Of a stretch of 64,000 bases of DNA, positions 9,562-19,983 are shown in pieces (position 1 is the first letter of the stretch; each line of letters starts with the position of its first letter). The notes under the pieces are model-generated. The model saw only the letters and a program-made list of their open reading frames with translations. It did no database searches and was not told where the DNA came from. A program made the position numbers and the translations under genes. Origin of the DNA: an uncultured Bacteroides sp. (GTDB lineage: Bacteria > Bacteroidota > Bacteroidia > Bacteroidales > Bacteroidaceae); assembly GCA_900555635.1 (NCBI GenBank), contig USLU01000004.1, forward strand, positions 84,691-148,690, in the 5' to 3' direction.

Positions 9562-12500
9562 TTATGATTTATGCCGTTCAAAGTCCTTAGGCAACACTCC
9601 AAACTGCTTATAGAAGCACTTGGAGAAATATGAGGATGAGCTAAAGCCTACAATGAAAGCAATCTCATTGATGCGGTATTCCTTCTCACGCAAGAGTTCT
9701 GCTGCCTTTTTCAAACGAATCAGGCGGATAAAGTCGTTAGGAGTCAGTTCGGAGATACTCTTTACTTTGCGGTAAAGGGTGGCACGGCTCATATTGAGCA
9801 TGACGGCCAAAGCATCTACATCGAGATTGACCTCGTCCAGACGGGAATGAATGGCTTCCACCAGTTTATTGAGGAAGTCCTCGTCTGCTTTGGAATGAGC
9901 TATGACATCTACGGTCGATTCGGGTGATTGCCTGTATGACTCGCGTATCTTTTTTCTGTTTTCAAGAAGATTTTCAATACGCGCTTTCAGATAATCAATG
10001 GAATAGGGTTTGGCTATATATTCATCGGCACCTATTTTCAGTCCGTCCAATTGTGCCTGCAAACCGGTTTTAGCCGTCAGCAGAATGACGGGTATATGGC
10101 TGTGGCGGATGTTTTCCTTGATCTCTTTGCACAAAGCCATCCCATCCATTACCGGCATCATCACGTCGCTGATTATCAAGTCAACACTTTGTTCACTTAA
10201 TATTTGCAATGCCTCTTCACCGTTACCGGCCTTTAGCATCAGATAATCTCCCTTAAGTTGATTAACCATAAAGTTCTGGAATTCTTCATTGTCTTCTACC
10301 GAAAGCACTACTCTCCGATGTTCCATATCGGGCAAGGAAACTGCATCTGTAAGCTTTCCGGTATCTTCTGCTACTACTTCCTCTTCGCTATCTTCCTTTA
10401 AAGTAATAGACATTTCCTGCCGGACAGGCAGAATGATGACGAAAGCCACATCCCGCTGATCGGTATCAACAAATATCTGGCCTTTGTGTGCTTCAATCAA
10501 TGTGCGGGCCAAAGGCAGACCGATACCAGTGCCTATACTGTTTTCATCCAGCTTCACAAACGGATCGAAAATACGTTCAACTTGCTCCGATGGAATGCGG
10601 TCACCGTCATTTATCACCGCCAATCTGAAGCTGTCGGCGTAGCTCTCCAGACTAATCTTTATAAAAGTATCGGCATGCTTCAATGCATTATTAAGAAGGT
10701 TGCTCAGTATCTTAGTAAACATTTCCACATCTACATCAGCAATCAGCTCTTCATGAAGCATATCTTCCTGAAAAGTAATATTCTTCACTTTCGCAGCCGG
10801 AGTAAAACGTTTGATGGTTTCGCGAATAACAGCTACTACATCGGCATGTACAAAATTAAGTTGCAAGCCTTTGGCTTCGGCCTTACGGAAGTCCAGCAGC
10901 TCATTGACCAGTTTCAATAACCGGTTGGTATTTCGTTGAATAATAGAAAGATTATCATAGTACAAATCCGATGTTTTTATTTCTTTCATCACTTCTTCCA
11001 GCGGAGCCTTTATCAGACTTAGCGGCGTTCTTATTTCGTGAGTTATATTGGTGAAGAAGTTGATTTTGGCATTATATAATTCTTTCTCTTTACTGCGTTG
11101 CAATAGTTCCAAAGCTTCCACATTGCGTTTCTGCAAGCGATTGGTATAGCTCCTTACCATATAATATACAACCAATATGAAAATAACGGCGTATGCAATA
11201 TAAGCCCAAACAGTCAAATAGAATGGAGGAAGAATACGAATGTTCATAGATGTTCCGGCTTCATTCCACGTGCCGTCACTATTCGCTACTTTCACACGGA
11301 AGGTATATTTCCCGGGAGAAAGATTAGAATAAGTTACTTGATGTGCCTGACCTACATAAATCCAGTCTTGATCCCATCCTTCCAATTTATAGGCATACTG
11401 TGTTCCCTGCGGGGAAGCATAACTTAGTGCTGCAAAACCAATACTGAAAATAGACTGGTCGTGAGGCAATGTAATTTGCTTAGTATAGGTAATGGAATAT
11501 TTAAGCAGAGCATCCTCTCCGCCTACGGGAACTTCGACATTATCTATCTGGAAACTATTAAAAATCACATTGGTTGGTGCCAAGGACGAAAGCAATTTAT
11601 CTGCTTCAAAAGCAACGAACCCTTTTACTCCTCCAAAATACATCTTGCCCGATTTACTTACAAAACCGGACTTATAGTTAAACTGATCTCCCAACAGACC
11701 ATCCGAATGTGTATAAGTCTTTATTCTGCCCGATGGTAATTCCAGCCGGAACAATCCTTTGTTGGTACTTCCCCAAATGCATCCGTTAGCGTCTTCTTGC
11801 AACTGATAAATGACATTATTAGGCAATCCTTTATCCATAGAGAAGTGATCGGTAAAAGAACGAGTCTGCTTATTGTAACGGATTAATCCCGCACCCTCCG
11901 TCCCTATCCATAGTCGATGGCTTCTATCTTCCAAAAGGCAGACCACCATCTTACCGCGAGTAGCGTCTTCTTCCACTACAACCGGATAGTGTTCCCATTT
12001 ATCCTGCTTTCTGTCGTACGAAAATAATCCTTGTCCTAAGGTGGCAAACCACACTACACCGTCGAAATCTTCCAGGATATCATTGACCTGCGAGGATATC
12101 TCATTTTCGCAAACACGTATAAAGCTGTCTGTCTCGGGCACATAACGATGCAATCCCGTCATGGTTCCTATCCAGATTGTACCGGTATAGTCTTTATAGA
12201 TAGAATAGATATTATCGTCATGCAACGTTTCTTTCGACAACGAGCTCCGGTAATTCTTCAATTTCTTATTCTTCAAATTCAGCACAAACAGACCTTCGGA
12301 GAAAGAACCTATCCAAAGATTATCCTCCTCACACAACAGGGCATGTATATTATCGGCAGAAACATATCCTTGCGTAAAGGTCTTATTCACGGGATCAAAA
12401 CAATTCAATCCTCCGTCCTCAGTACCAATCCAAATGTTACCTTTCTCATCCTCACAAAATTCACTAATGCTTTTACCACTGATAAAATGGCTGCCAGCCA

Positions 12501-13563
12501 CAGGATAGTATTTCTCAAACCGTGCATAAGACTCGGCAAAATAATTCACTCCACCAAAGAAAGTTCCTAACCACATGCCTCCTTCCCTATCTTGATAAAT
12601 GGAATGAATGGCATTGTCGGAGAGTGAATAAGGATCATTGAACACATGCTGAAAATGCTCGATAGCGCCTGTTTGAGAGGAATAGATATAGAGTCCGCTC
12701 TCTGTGCCCAACCACAGGTTTGCATTTTTATCCATATAGATATGACGTACAAACAGGGACTTTCCATCTTCACCCTTATTCAGTAATTCACTAAACTTCC
12801 CGTCACGCAGATTAAGCTTCAGTAATCCGTGGCTAACAGTGCCTACAAGCATGGTTTCGGAATCGAGCATACATAGATGGTTCACATCATTGCCCGAAGT
12901 ATTCTTTTCCGCATTATTAATAAGGATCTGAGTTACTTCCCCTGTAGAAACATTCAGTTTTAAAACTCCCTGCTGATAAGTGGCAATCCAAAGGTGGCCA
13001 TCCCTATCGAAACAACAATCACGTATTCCCTGCCCCTTTGCCAAATAGCGGTCCAATGAATAAAAACGTACTTCTTTTTGAGGAGTCACACAAAAGATAC
13101 CCTTATCAGAGACTCCCAACCACATATTCCCTTCTTTATCACGCACTATAGTGCGCACAATACCAGTAATAGACAAGCCCTTTTCAGTCTTAACCGACAA
13201 ACCGGTAAAGCTATCGAAAACCGGATTATACAAGAAGACACCGATGTCCGTACCTATCCATAGCATTCCGTCCGCATCTTCGGCTAAAGAGAAAATAGCG
13301 TCACTCTTCAAACTTTTATCATCTGAAATCCCCCGCTTATATACTTTAAATGAATTGCCATCATATCGGTTCAATCCATTTTGCGTACCAAACCACATGA
13401 AGCCTTGACGGTCTTGCAAAATAGCATACACCATATTCTGAGACAGACCATCCTCCACTCCTAAGTTTTTGAAATAGAAATTGGAGTATTGAGATGCAGC
13501 ACATATACCGGACAAAAGAAAAAGTGGCATCAATAAGGTTAAAAATAGCCGAAGTTTATGCAT
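9562..13563 (-). CDS. Hybrid two-component system (HTCS) sensor-regulator (PUL 1)
   Basis: A single protein of 1333 residues that senses glycan fragments in the periplasm and activates PUL genes. In order: signal peptide (MHKLRLFLTLLMPLFLLSG); a periplasmic two-propeller sensor with repeated WFGT/WIGT-type strands (to about residue 690); a Y_Y_Y domain; a membrane helix near residue 788; a histidine kinase with NITHEIRTPLSLIKAP (His near 842) and GTGIGLPLARTLIEAH; a receiver with DLIISDVMMPVMDG (Asp near 1131); and a C-terminal AraC-type helix-turn-helix (INEIAFIVGFSSSSYFSKCF). The ATG at 13563 was chosen because a -7 box (13585-13592) overlaps the longer frame. It probably controls the adjacent susC/susD and perhaps the divergent GH172 gene. 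Confidence 0.95.
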   Translation of the reverse strand: MHKLRLFLTLLMPLFLLSGICAASQYSNFYFKNLGVEDGLSQNMVYAILQDRQGFMWFGTQNGLNRYDGNSFKVYKRGISDDKSLKSDAIFSLAEDADGMLWIGTDIGVFLYNPVFDSFTGLSVKTEKGLSITGIVRTIVRDKEGNMWLGVSDKGIFCVTPQKEVRFYSLDRYLAKGQGIRDCCFDRDGHLWIATYQQGVLKLNVSTGEVTQILINNAEKNTSGNDVNHLCMLDSETMLVGTVSHGLLKLNLRDGKFSELLNKGEDGKSLFVRHIYMDKNANLWLGTESGLYIYSSQTGAIEHFQHVFNDPYSLSDNAIHSIYQDREGGMWLGTFFGGVNYFAESYARFEKYYPVAGSHFISGKSISEFCEDEKGNIWIGTEDGGLNCFDPVNKTFTQGYVSADNIHALLCEEDNLWIGSFSEGLFVLNLKNKKLKNYRSSLSKETLHDDNIYSIYKDYTGTIWIGTMTGLHRYVPETDSFIRVCENEISSQVNDILEDFDGVVWFATLGQGLFSYDRKQDKWEHYPVVVEEDATRGKMVVCLLEDRSHRLWIGTEGAGLIRYNKQTRSFTDHFSMDKGLPNNVIYQLQEDANGCIWGSTNKGLFRLELPSGRIKTYTHSDGLLGDQFNYKSGFVSKSGKMYFGGVKGFVAFEADKLLSSLAPTNVIFNSFQIDNVEVPVGGEDALLKYSITYTKQITLPHDQSIFSIGFAALSYASPQGTQYAYKLEGWDQDWIYVGQAHQVTYSNLSPGKYTFRVKVANSDGTWNEAGTSMNIRILPPFYLTVWAYIAYAVIFILVVYYMVRSYTNRLQKRNVEALELLQRSKEKELYNAKINFFTNITHEIRTPLSLIKAPLEEVMKEIKTSDLYYDNLSIIQRNTNRLLKLVNELLDFRKAEAKGLQLNFVHADVVAVIRETIKRFTPAAKVKNITFQEDMLHEELIADVDVEMFTKILSNLLNNALKHADTFIKISLESYADSFRLAVINDGDRIPSEQVERIFDPFVKLDENSIGTGIGLPLARTLIEAHKGQIFVDTDQRDVAFVIILPVRQEMSITLKEDSEEEVVAEDTGKLTDAVSLPDMEHRRVVLSVEDNEEFQNFMVNQLKGDYLMLKAGNGEEALQILSEQSVDLIISDVMMPVMDGMALCKEIKENIRHSHIPVILLTAKTGLQAQLDGLKIGADEYIAKPYSIDYLKARIENLLENRKKIRESYRQSPESTVDVIAHSKADEDFLNKLVEAIHSRLDEVNLDVDALAVMLNMSRATLYRKVKSISELTPNDFIRLIRLKKAAELLREKEYRINEIAFIVGFSSSSYFSKCFYKQFGVLPKDFERHKS

Positions 13564-13584
13564 GTTTCCATTGTATTTATTGGG

Positions 13585-13592
13585 CAAAGATA
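13585..13592 (-). promoter_or_regulatory. Candidate -7 box (TATCTTTG) for the PUL 1 HTCS gene
   Basis: The minus strand reads TATCTTTG, matching TAnnTTTG, 22 bp before the chosen ATG at 13563. Confidence 0.45.
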
Positions 13593-13709
13593 ATTGTTTA
13601 GATGAAACGTAAAAGTCTTATAAGTGCTAATTAACAAGCCTCCAATAAGATTGAGCCGATATTTTTATTTAATGAGATGATATTCTTAATCAAACTTCAA
13701 AATGTGCCC

Positions 13710-13717
13710 TACTTTTG
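13710..13717 (+). promoter_or_regulatory. Candidate -7 box (TACTTTTG) for the GH172-PHP gene
   Basis: TACTTTTG matches TAnnTTTG, 26 bp before the ATG at 13743. It is divergent from the HTCS promoter within the same 180-bp intergenic region. Confidence 0.5.
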
Positions 13718-13742
13718 CACAAAACCCAAAACTAATTAAGTT

Positions 13743-16376
13743 ATGAAACACTTTTTATCGCTCTATCTAGGCTTCTTATTAGTAATAGCCACGCCTGTTT
13801 CCGTATATAGTTCAAATAAAACGGTGACCATTGAAAGCTTGCTACAAGAAATGGTAGACCGCAACAATCTGCCACAATATCCCAATCCTTACTACACTTG
13901 CAAGCAATTTAGCAGTTATGATCGTGCTACTACGGTTCCCGGTGATAAAAGCTGGTTTGCCAACTGGGACCGTTCCATGTTTATACGTATCGACAGTCTT
14001 CATGGAAGGAAAGAATATGTCATGATGGACACAGAAGGTCCGGGAGCCATCGTCCGCTTCTGGATGACATTTTCAGGCCCGGACTCAGGGAAAGGTATTC
14101 TGCGTATCTATTTTGATAACAATCCCAAACCTGCCATTGAAGGAAGCGCTTTCGACGTAATAAGTGGAGGATTATTGGCGGGTACTCCGCTTTCCACTTC
14201 TGTTTCCGACTTAACTAACTACGGTATGCGGGGGCACAATCTTTATCTGCCGCTACCCTACGGCAAACATTGCAAAGTGACTTACGAAAGTAAAAACATC
14301 AAAGATCCCGGAGCCAAAACCGGAGGAGAAGCAGTTTATTATAATATCAACTACCGCACGTATGCATCCGGAACCCCGGTAACCACTTTCTCTGTTAAAG
14401 AGTTAAGTAAAAACCAAGCGTTATTGGCAAAAGTGCAAAAGCAGTTGGAACAGCGTACAGTAATAATGCCCGAAAAGGCACAAGTAACCCATCTGACAGG
14501 TGAAATACAGCCCGGACGGTCTATCTCTGAAAAGTTAGAAACAACCGATGCCGCCATCCGGAAATTAATGTTCCGCGTTCTTGCCACGAATCAGGAACAA
14601 GCATTAAGGAGTACCATTCTAACCATCAGCTTCGATGGAAATCGAACGGTAGAATGTCCTATAGGAGACTTTTTCGGTACAGGGTACCAAATACGTCCTT
14701 CGAACACCTGGTACACACACGTAGATGCCGAAGGTATGATGTCGTGCTTCTGGATAATGCCTTATAAAAAAGATTGTACTGTATCCATTGAGAACCGCGG
14801 CAACCAGCCCGTCACTATCAAAACAGGAGAAATTGTCACTGCCCCCTACGCCTGGGATTCCAACACGCTATACTTCGGATCTTCCTGGAAGCAATTCACT
14901 CATCTGACTACCGGCGAGTTCAAGAGCAACGAAGGAGACGGAGATCCCTTCGACATAAACTATGTCACCCTCAAAGGCAAAGGTCTCTATGTGGGAGACG
15001 GACTGACTCTGTTCAATACCGTTGATGCCTGGTGGGGAGAAGGTGACGAAAAAGTATACGTAGATGGAGAATACTTCCCCTCCCACATAGGTACCGGCAC
15101 CGAAGATTACTATGGATATGCCTGGTGTCGCCCCGAACGCTTCTCGAACCATCCTTTCATAGCACAACCCGATGGTAGTGGAAACTTTCATCCCGGATAT
15201 ACAGTAAACCTCCGCTTCCGCAGCCTGGATGCCATACCATTCAATAGTTCTTTGAAATTTGATATGGAAATGTGGCACTGGGTAAAGGCTACTATCAACT
15301 TTGCACCCGTCACTTACTGGTATATCAGCCCGGAAAGCGCTCCACAAACTCCTTCCGATCTGAAAGATGCCGAAGAATCGGTAGCTCTCAGCTTAAAGGA
15401 TTTAGAGATTCCCGACCAATGGTTTAAAGGGAATACACATGCTCACAGCAACTATTCGGATGGAGATTCTCCTGCTACGGAAGTTATCCGGTGGTATAAA
15501 GAACATGACTATAACTTCTTATTCGTAACAGACCATAACTACGCATTATTGCCGGATTCTATCTATCCTCACCGGGAAGCTGCATTCCTTCTCATTCCCG
15601 GTAACGAAATAAGTGATGTCAGGGCCATTCATTGCAGTGCATTGAATGTACGCAATGCTTCCGTACTCAACCCTGCACTTCAGAGCACCGCCGATATACT
15701 AAACTGGCACACCGCCCAAGTACAAAAGAGTGGTGGCGTTCCGGTATTGAATCATCCTAATTTTCTTGCAGGCGTACAAGTACAAGATGTACTGCCTGTT
15801 AAAAACCTAAAGCATCTTGAGATCTTTAACGGACATCCATTAGTCTATAATGACGGTAACGAGAAGCATTCGCCTGTTGAAGTAAAATGGGATTCTTTGC
15901 TTGTCCACCATCGATTACTCTATGGATTGGCATCAGACGATACGCACAACCTCAAAAAATGGGCAGCCGACAAAGCCAATCCTGGCAGAGGATGGATCAT
16001 GGTCAGAACCAAAAAACTTACAACCGAGAATGTGATGCAAGCCATCCGAAGTGGCAATTTCTATGCTTCCTCAGGAGTCTATTTGTCCGAGTATGACTAC
16101 GATAAGGACACTAAAACCTTATCTGTAAAGATAGACCTCTCCAAAACACGCAAAGAAATGCAAACTGACAAAAAAGATACTTCCCTTAAATTTAAGATCC
16201 AATTCATTGGATACAACGGAAAGGTATTGCATGAATCGGAAGGAACACAGGCCCGATATAAAGGAAACGATGGCGATAAGTATATGAGAGTAAAAGTAAC
16301 TTGTTCTACTCCCGAAAGAACCGGCTGCGCTTGGGGACAACCTATAGAACTAGAAAAGAACTTCTTTAATCAATAA
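13743..16376 (+). CDS. GH172 (DUF2961) - PHP/CehA-type metallohydrolase fusion, secreted
   Basis: An 877-residue protein with an N-terminal signal peptide. Residues about 30-540 look like DUF2961, now CAZy family GH172, whose characterised members act on fructofuranose dianhydrides or D-arabinofuranose; MDTEGPGAIVRFWMTF and GTGTEDYYGYAW are its signature segments. Residues about 560-770 form a PHP/CehA-like metallohydrolase domain: GNTHAHSNYSDGD (His ligands), FLFVTDHNY, LIPGNEIS, VLNHPNF and LASDDTHN. The remaining 100 residues look like a beta domain. The frame is continuous, so this is a true fusion. It is divergent from the PUL 1 HTCS gene. It could release a furanose and then cleave a phosphate or other ester, but substrates are unknown. 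Confidence 0.85.
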   Translation: MKHFLSLYLGFLLVIATPVSVYSSNKTVTIESLLQEMVDRNNLPQYPNPYYTCKQFSSYDRATTVPGDKSWFANWDRSMFIRIDSLHGRKEYVMMDTEGPGAIVRFWMTFSGPDSGKGILRIYFDNNPKPAIEGSAFDVISGGLLAGTPLSTSVSDLTNYGMRGHNLYLPLPYGKHCKVTYESKNIKDPGAKTGGEAVYYNINYRTYASGTPVTTFSVKELSKNQALLAKVQKQLEQRTVIMPEKAQVTHLTGEIQPGRSISEKLETTDAAIRKLMFRVLATNQEQALRSTILTISFDGNRTVECPIGDFFGTGYQIRPSNTWYTHVDAEGMMSCFWIMPYKKDCTVSIENRGNQPVTIKTGEIVTAPYAWDSNTLYFGSSWKQFTHLTTGEFKSNEGDGDPFDINYVTLKGKGLYVGDGLTLFNTVDAWWGEGDEKVYVDGEYFPSHIGTGTEDYYGYAWCRPERFSNHPFIAQPDGSGNFHPGYTVNLRFRSLDAIPFNSSLKFDMEMWHWVKATINFAPVTYWYISPESAPQTPSDLKDAEESVALSLKDLEIPDQWFKGNTHAHSNYSDGDSPATEVIRWYKEHDYNFLFVTDHNYALLPDSIYPHREAAFLLIPGNEISDVRAIHCSALNVRNASVLNPALQSTADILNWHTAQVQKSGGVPVLNHPNFLAGVQVQDVLPVKNLKHLEIFNGHPLVYNDGNEKHSPVEVKWDSLLVHHRLLYGLASDDTHNLKKWAADKANPGRGWIMVRTKKLTTENVMQAIRSGNFYASSGVYLSEYDYDKDTKTLSVKIDLSKTRKEMQTDKKDTSLKFKIQFIGYNGKVLHESEGTQARYKGNDGDKYMRVKVTCSTPERTGCAWGQPIELEKNFFNQ

Positions 16377-16431
16377 GAACATGGACAACAAGAAATACAT
16401 ATTACTCATTTCACTGCTAACTATAAGATAA

Positions 16432-16463
16432 TAAGATGATAAGTTTGCCATCTTATCATCTTA
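16432..16463. terminator. Hairpin between convergent genes
   Basis: Perfect 12-bp arms (TAAGATGATAAG and CTTATCATCTTA) with an 8-nt loop sit between the convergent GH172-PHP and S46 peptidase genes and overlap the last codons of the peptidase. Probably a bidirectional terminator, although a T-run is weak on both strands. Confidence 0.55.
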
Positions 16464-18588
16464 CCTTCAATTCCTGAATCAAGTTCCCCGCCTTGCCATA
16501 CTTCTCAATCATGAACAAGATGTAGCGTACATCCACTCCAATGGTGCGCTGCATCTTCGGTTCATAGAGGATATCACTACTCATGGCTTCCCAATTTCCA
16601 TCGAAAGCCAATCCTAAAAGTTCTCCTTTGGCATTGAACATAGGACTACCGGAGTTTCCGCCCGTAATATCATTGTTTGAGATGAAGTTTACCTTCATTT
16701 CCCCCTTTTCATCGGCATATTTGCCAAAATCTCCGGAAGAAAGGAGAGAGAGAATCTCGGGCTGAACTTCAAAATCGACATCACCTACGTGGGCTTTGAC
16801 TTTCTCTAAAATACCTTTTTGCGTAGTGTAATAATCATATTCTGCTCCATCAAAGGGAGTATATCCGCACACAGTACCAAAACTCAAACGCATGGTAGAG
16901 TTAGCATCGGGATAAAAATTGCGGGAAGCATACATCCTGCGTATGGCGGCATTCAACAAGCGTTCATTGCGGACAATTTCGCTGGATGCTTGTTGCATAT
17001 GCATATTCGTCTCAAATAGTTTCGTAAGCATATCTATACCTAGAGCCATAGCAGGGTCATCATAGATATGATAGGTGGTATCTTGTTCTAAGAAGCGTTT
17101 CAGCCCACGAGGGGTAATCAACTCAGAATGTGCATAAAGACTATCTACGAATGTGCGGTCATTACCATTATACTTCGTTGCAATTGTCTGATAGATCTCC
17201 GGCAAATAGGTAGAATCTACTTTGGAACGATATTCTTTCAGTAATGACGTGAATACTTCTTTATCAATTTCTAAATCCAGGTTAGCATATTTTTCTACAA
17301 TCGCTTTCAGATTGGCAACCACCGTCTTTTCTTCTCCTTCAAAATCGAAATTAAGGATGGTCAAGGCGAGTTGTATCAATTCCGGTCCATTCAGGAAAGA
17401 CTCTACAAAATAGGCTTGAGCACGATTGGCTTCACGACGGCTCTTGTAATTCAACTCTAGATCAGAAAATAGATGCAGCAGTTGCTCACGTTCCTCGGGT
17501 GTCTGTTGAATCCAACGACGGAGTTCCTGCTCCATATCCCGCTTCTTTTCTAAGATATGGAGTTTGCGGATTGCCAGATTGGTGCCGATACTGTTTTTCC
17601 AGTAGTTAGAGCTTTCATCGTATTTGGAGGCATATTTGATGCGTATACTATCACGAGCTTCCATTTCACGCTTCCAAATAGCCTGCTTCACGCCGCGTAC
17701 ATCAATCTGCGCTTGATTGGTATTATTCATCATTTCTTCAATGCCAAAAGAGGACAAGTATCGCTCCGTGCGCCCCGGATAGCCCATCGTCATACAAAAT
17801 GAACCTTCTTTATAGCCATCAAGTGAAATGGGAGCTACATACTCAGGACGGTAAGGTACATTATCGGGAGAGTAATCGGCAGGACGATTGTGCTTGTCGG
17901 CATAGATGCGGAAGACACAAAAGTCACCTGTATGGCGAGGCCAAACCCAATTGTCTGTGTCCCAACCAAACTTACCGACTGACGAAGGCGGTGCAAACAC
18001 CAAACGGACATCATTGTAATCACGATAAACAGAAAGCCAAAACTCATTGCCGGCATAATAGGCATCCACAATGCCTATCAAAGTAGAATCTTTATGAGAT
18101 ACTTCCTCACCGATAACCAACATCGTAGAATCTACCGCACTCGTACGTTCGGACTCACTCATGCCCGGCTCTAACGCACCAAGTACGCGTTTAGTTACAT
18201 TCTCCGTACGCAACAGAAAACGAACATAAAGTTCAGGATTGGGCAATTCCTCGTTCCGGTTATGAGCAACGAATCCATCTTTCAGATAATCGTGCTCCAC
18301 CGAAGAGTGTTGCTGCACGCTACTAAAGCCACAATGATGATTCGTGAACACCAATCCATCTTCAGAAACAACTACCCCGGAACAAAAACCTCCGAAACTG
18401 ACAATAGCGTCTTTCAGTGATGGACGTTTAGGACTATATAGTTTACTCGCAGGCATCTGCAAGCCAAGCTCTTTCATTGCCTCTTGAGTCTGTTTATTCA
18501 GATTTCCCAGCATCCACATCCCTTCATCCGCTTGCCCGTGCAGTGCAAAGAGACAACAAGCAGCCATAATCAAATTTCTCAGTTTCAT
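16456..18588 (-). CDS. S46 family dipeptidyl-peptidase, DPP7 type
   Basis: A 710-residue periplasmic serine exopeptidase that removes dipeptides from oligopeptide N-termini. It has a signal peptide (MKLRNLIMAACCLFALHGQA). The chymotrypsin-like elements are GFCSGVVVSEDGLVFTNHHC (catalytic His), WVWPRHTGDF (Asp region) and NDITGGNSGSP (catalytic Ser). Length matches S46 enzymes (about 710-720). The residue 18 positions after the catalytic Ser is Gly (in FDGNWE). As I recall the family, Gly there marks DPP7 (hydrophobic P1) while Arg marks DPP11 (acidic P1). It lies 16 bp after the DUF389 gene and probably ends the ruvB-flippase-DUF389 operon. Confidence 0.9.
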   Translation of the reverse strand: MKLRNLIMAACCLFALHGQADEGMWMLGNLNKQTQEAMKELGLQMPASKLYSPKRPSLKDAIVSFGGFCSGVVVSEDGLVFTNHHCGFSSVQQHSSVEHDYLKDGFVAHNRNEELPNPELYVRFLLRTENVTKRVLGALEPGMSESERTSAVDSTMLVIGEEVSHKDSTLIGIVDAYYAGNEFWLSVYRDYNDVRLVFAPPSSVGKFGWDTDNWVWPRHTGDFCVFRIYADKHNRPADYSPDNVPYRPEYVAPISLDGYKEGSFCMTMGYPGRTERYLSSFGIEEMMNNTNQAQIDVRGVKQAIWKREMEARDSIRIKYASKYDESSNYWKNSIGTNLAIRKLHILEKKRDMEQELRRWIQQTPEEREQLLHLFSDLELNYKSRREANRAQAYFVESFLNGPELIQLALTILNFDFEGEEKTVVANLKAIVEKYANLDLEIDKEVFTSLLKEYRSKVDSTYLPEIYQTIATKYNGNDRTFVDSLYAHSELITPRGLKRFLEQDTTYHIYDDPAMALGIDMLTKLFETNMHMQQASSEIVRNERLLNAAIRRMYASRNFYPDANSTMRLSFGTVCGYTPFDGAEYDYYTTQKGILEKVKAHVGDVDFEVQPEILSLLSSGDFGKYADEKGEMKVNFISNNDITGGNSGSPMFNAKGELLGLAFDGNWEAMSSDILYEPKMQRTIGVDVRYILFMIEKYGKAGNLIQELKVR

Positions 18589-18604
18589 TCCTGTCTGTTA
18601 TTTA

Positions 18605-19975
18605 TTATTCGGTAATCAGCCTCAACTTTTTGGCTCCTGTGCGTGCTTTAAGCCATTCTGTGATCTTATCTTTCTCGCGTGCATCGGGATGTTTACCGAA
18701 TTTCAATACGGCAAGGGTAACGGTATCTGCCCGTATAGTGTCCACAGTTGTCTCAATAGCCTGAGAGATGGAGATAGACTTCACTGAAGGATAAAGCACT
18801 TTGAGTTCGGGCACAATCGTTTTGCCCAATTCATCGAATGATTTATATCGTTTCAAACTTTTCTCCAAGTCCGTAATCTTCTGTGTCTGTTCCACGAGAC
18901 GTTGTTCACTGTTCTTATAGAAATCTTCCATTACCATGGCCCGGATAGAGGAGATATCCACGGCTTCATTATTCATTCCTTGCAGTACAATCAACTTGGT
19001 ATCATTCAGTTTGTAATCCTTCATTTTGCTACGGGCTAAGGCAATGGAAGCTTCCGGTACTTCCTGCCCTATCAAAACGACACGTATTTCGTGTCCTTTA
19101 CCTTCATGCCGTATGTTCTTGTCCAAGACCTGGGTATTCTCAAAAGAAAGTTGCTCCGTTATAAAGCGATTAGCAGCACTCTCAAAGAAGGTATCTTGAA
19201 TAATACCGACTGTCAGATACACAGCGGGGCACATAGTAAGGAAGGCTATCAGTATAATATATTTCCGTACTTTCTTTTCGCGGTTCTTATCTACAAATTC
19301 CTTTTGTTGGAAATGCATCACCCGTACCCCCAGGAAAGTGGCAAGACTGATAAATACCGAATTAATAAAATAAAGATAGAAGGCTCCGAGGAAATAAATC
19401 AGGTTACCTGTAGCCAATCCATAGCCTGCCGTACAGAGAGGAGGCATTAAAGCTGTGGCAATGGCAACACCCGGTATTACATTCCCTTTTTCTTTTGTAG
19501 AAAGCGCCGTTACACCTGCCAGACCACCCATCAATGCAATAAGTACATCATAGATTGTGGGTGATGTGCGTGCCAAAAGTTCCGACTGACCCTCGGCAAC
19601 CGGACTCACCAGAAAGAATATAGTAGCAGTCGTTACACTGAAGAGTGTCGTTATCAGGAAACTTTTCAGCGAACGCTTCATCAGTTCGAAGTCATTCAAA
19701 CCTACAGAAAGTCCCACACCCATAATAGGTCCCATCAAAGGAGAAATAAGCATGGCGCCGATAATCACAGCAGTTGAGTTTACATTCAAACCCAACGATG
19801 CCATAAATATGGCAAATATCAGAATCCATAAATTAGCTCCTTTGAACTCAACTCCTTTACGAATAGAATCGACCGTCTCAAATTCATTATCCTTGTCTTT
19901 GCGTAAATCAAGATACTCCTTTATAAAGCTCTTAATGGCAAATGTATTTCTTTCTTTCGGGCTAGGTGTCTCCAT
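18605..19975 (-). CDS. DUF389 family inner-membrane protein
   Basis: A 456-residue membrane protein of unknown function. The hallmark segment NSTAVIIGAMLISPLMGPIM lies in the first hydrophobic region, followed by several more membrane helices up to about residue 260. A soluble C-terminal domain of about 190 residues follows, containing a coiled-coil-like stretch (EQRLVEQTQKITDLEKSLKR). This layout matches the TIGR00341-type DUF389 proteins. It starts 8 bp after the flippase gene stop and ends 16 bp before the S46 peptidase, so it is in the same operon. No catalytic motif is seen. Confidence 0.85.
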   Translation of the reverse strand: METPSPKERNTFAIKSFIKEYLDLRKDKDNEFETVDSIRKGVEFKGANLWILIFAIFMASLGLNVNSTAVIIGAMLISPLMGPIMGVGLSVGLNDFELMKRSLKSFLITTLFSVTTATIFFLVSPVAEGQSELLARTSPTIYDVLIALMGGLAGVTALSTKEKGNVIPGVAIATALMPPLCTAGYGLATGNLIYFLGAFYLYFINSVFISLATFLGVRVMHFQQKEFVDKNREKKVRKYIILIAFLTMCPAVYLTVGIIQDTFFESAANRFITEQLSFENTQVLDKNIRHEGKGHEIRVVLIGQEVPEASIALARSKMKDYKLNDTKLIVLQGMNNEAVDISSIRAMVMEDFYKNSEQRLVEQTQKITDLEKSLKRYKSFDELGKTIVPELKVLYPSVKSISISQAIETTVDTIRADTVTLAVLKFGKHPDAREKDKITEWLKARTGAKKLRLITE

Positions 19976-19983
19976 GGCGTAAT

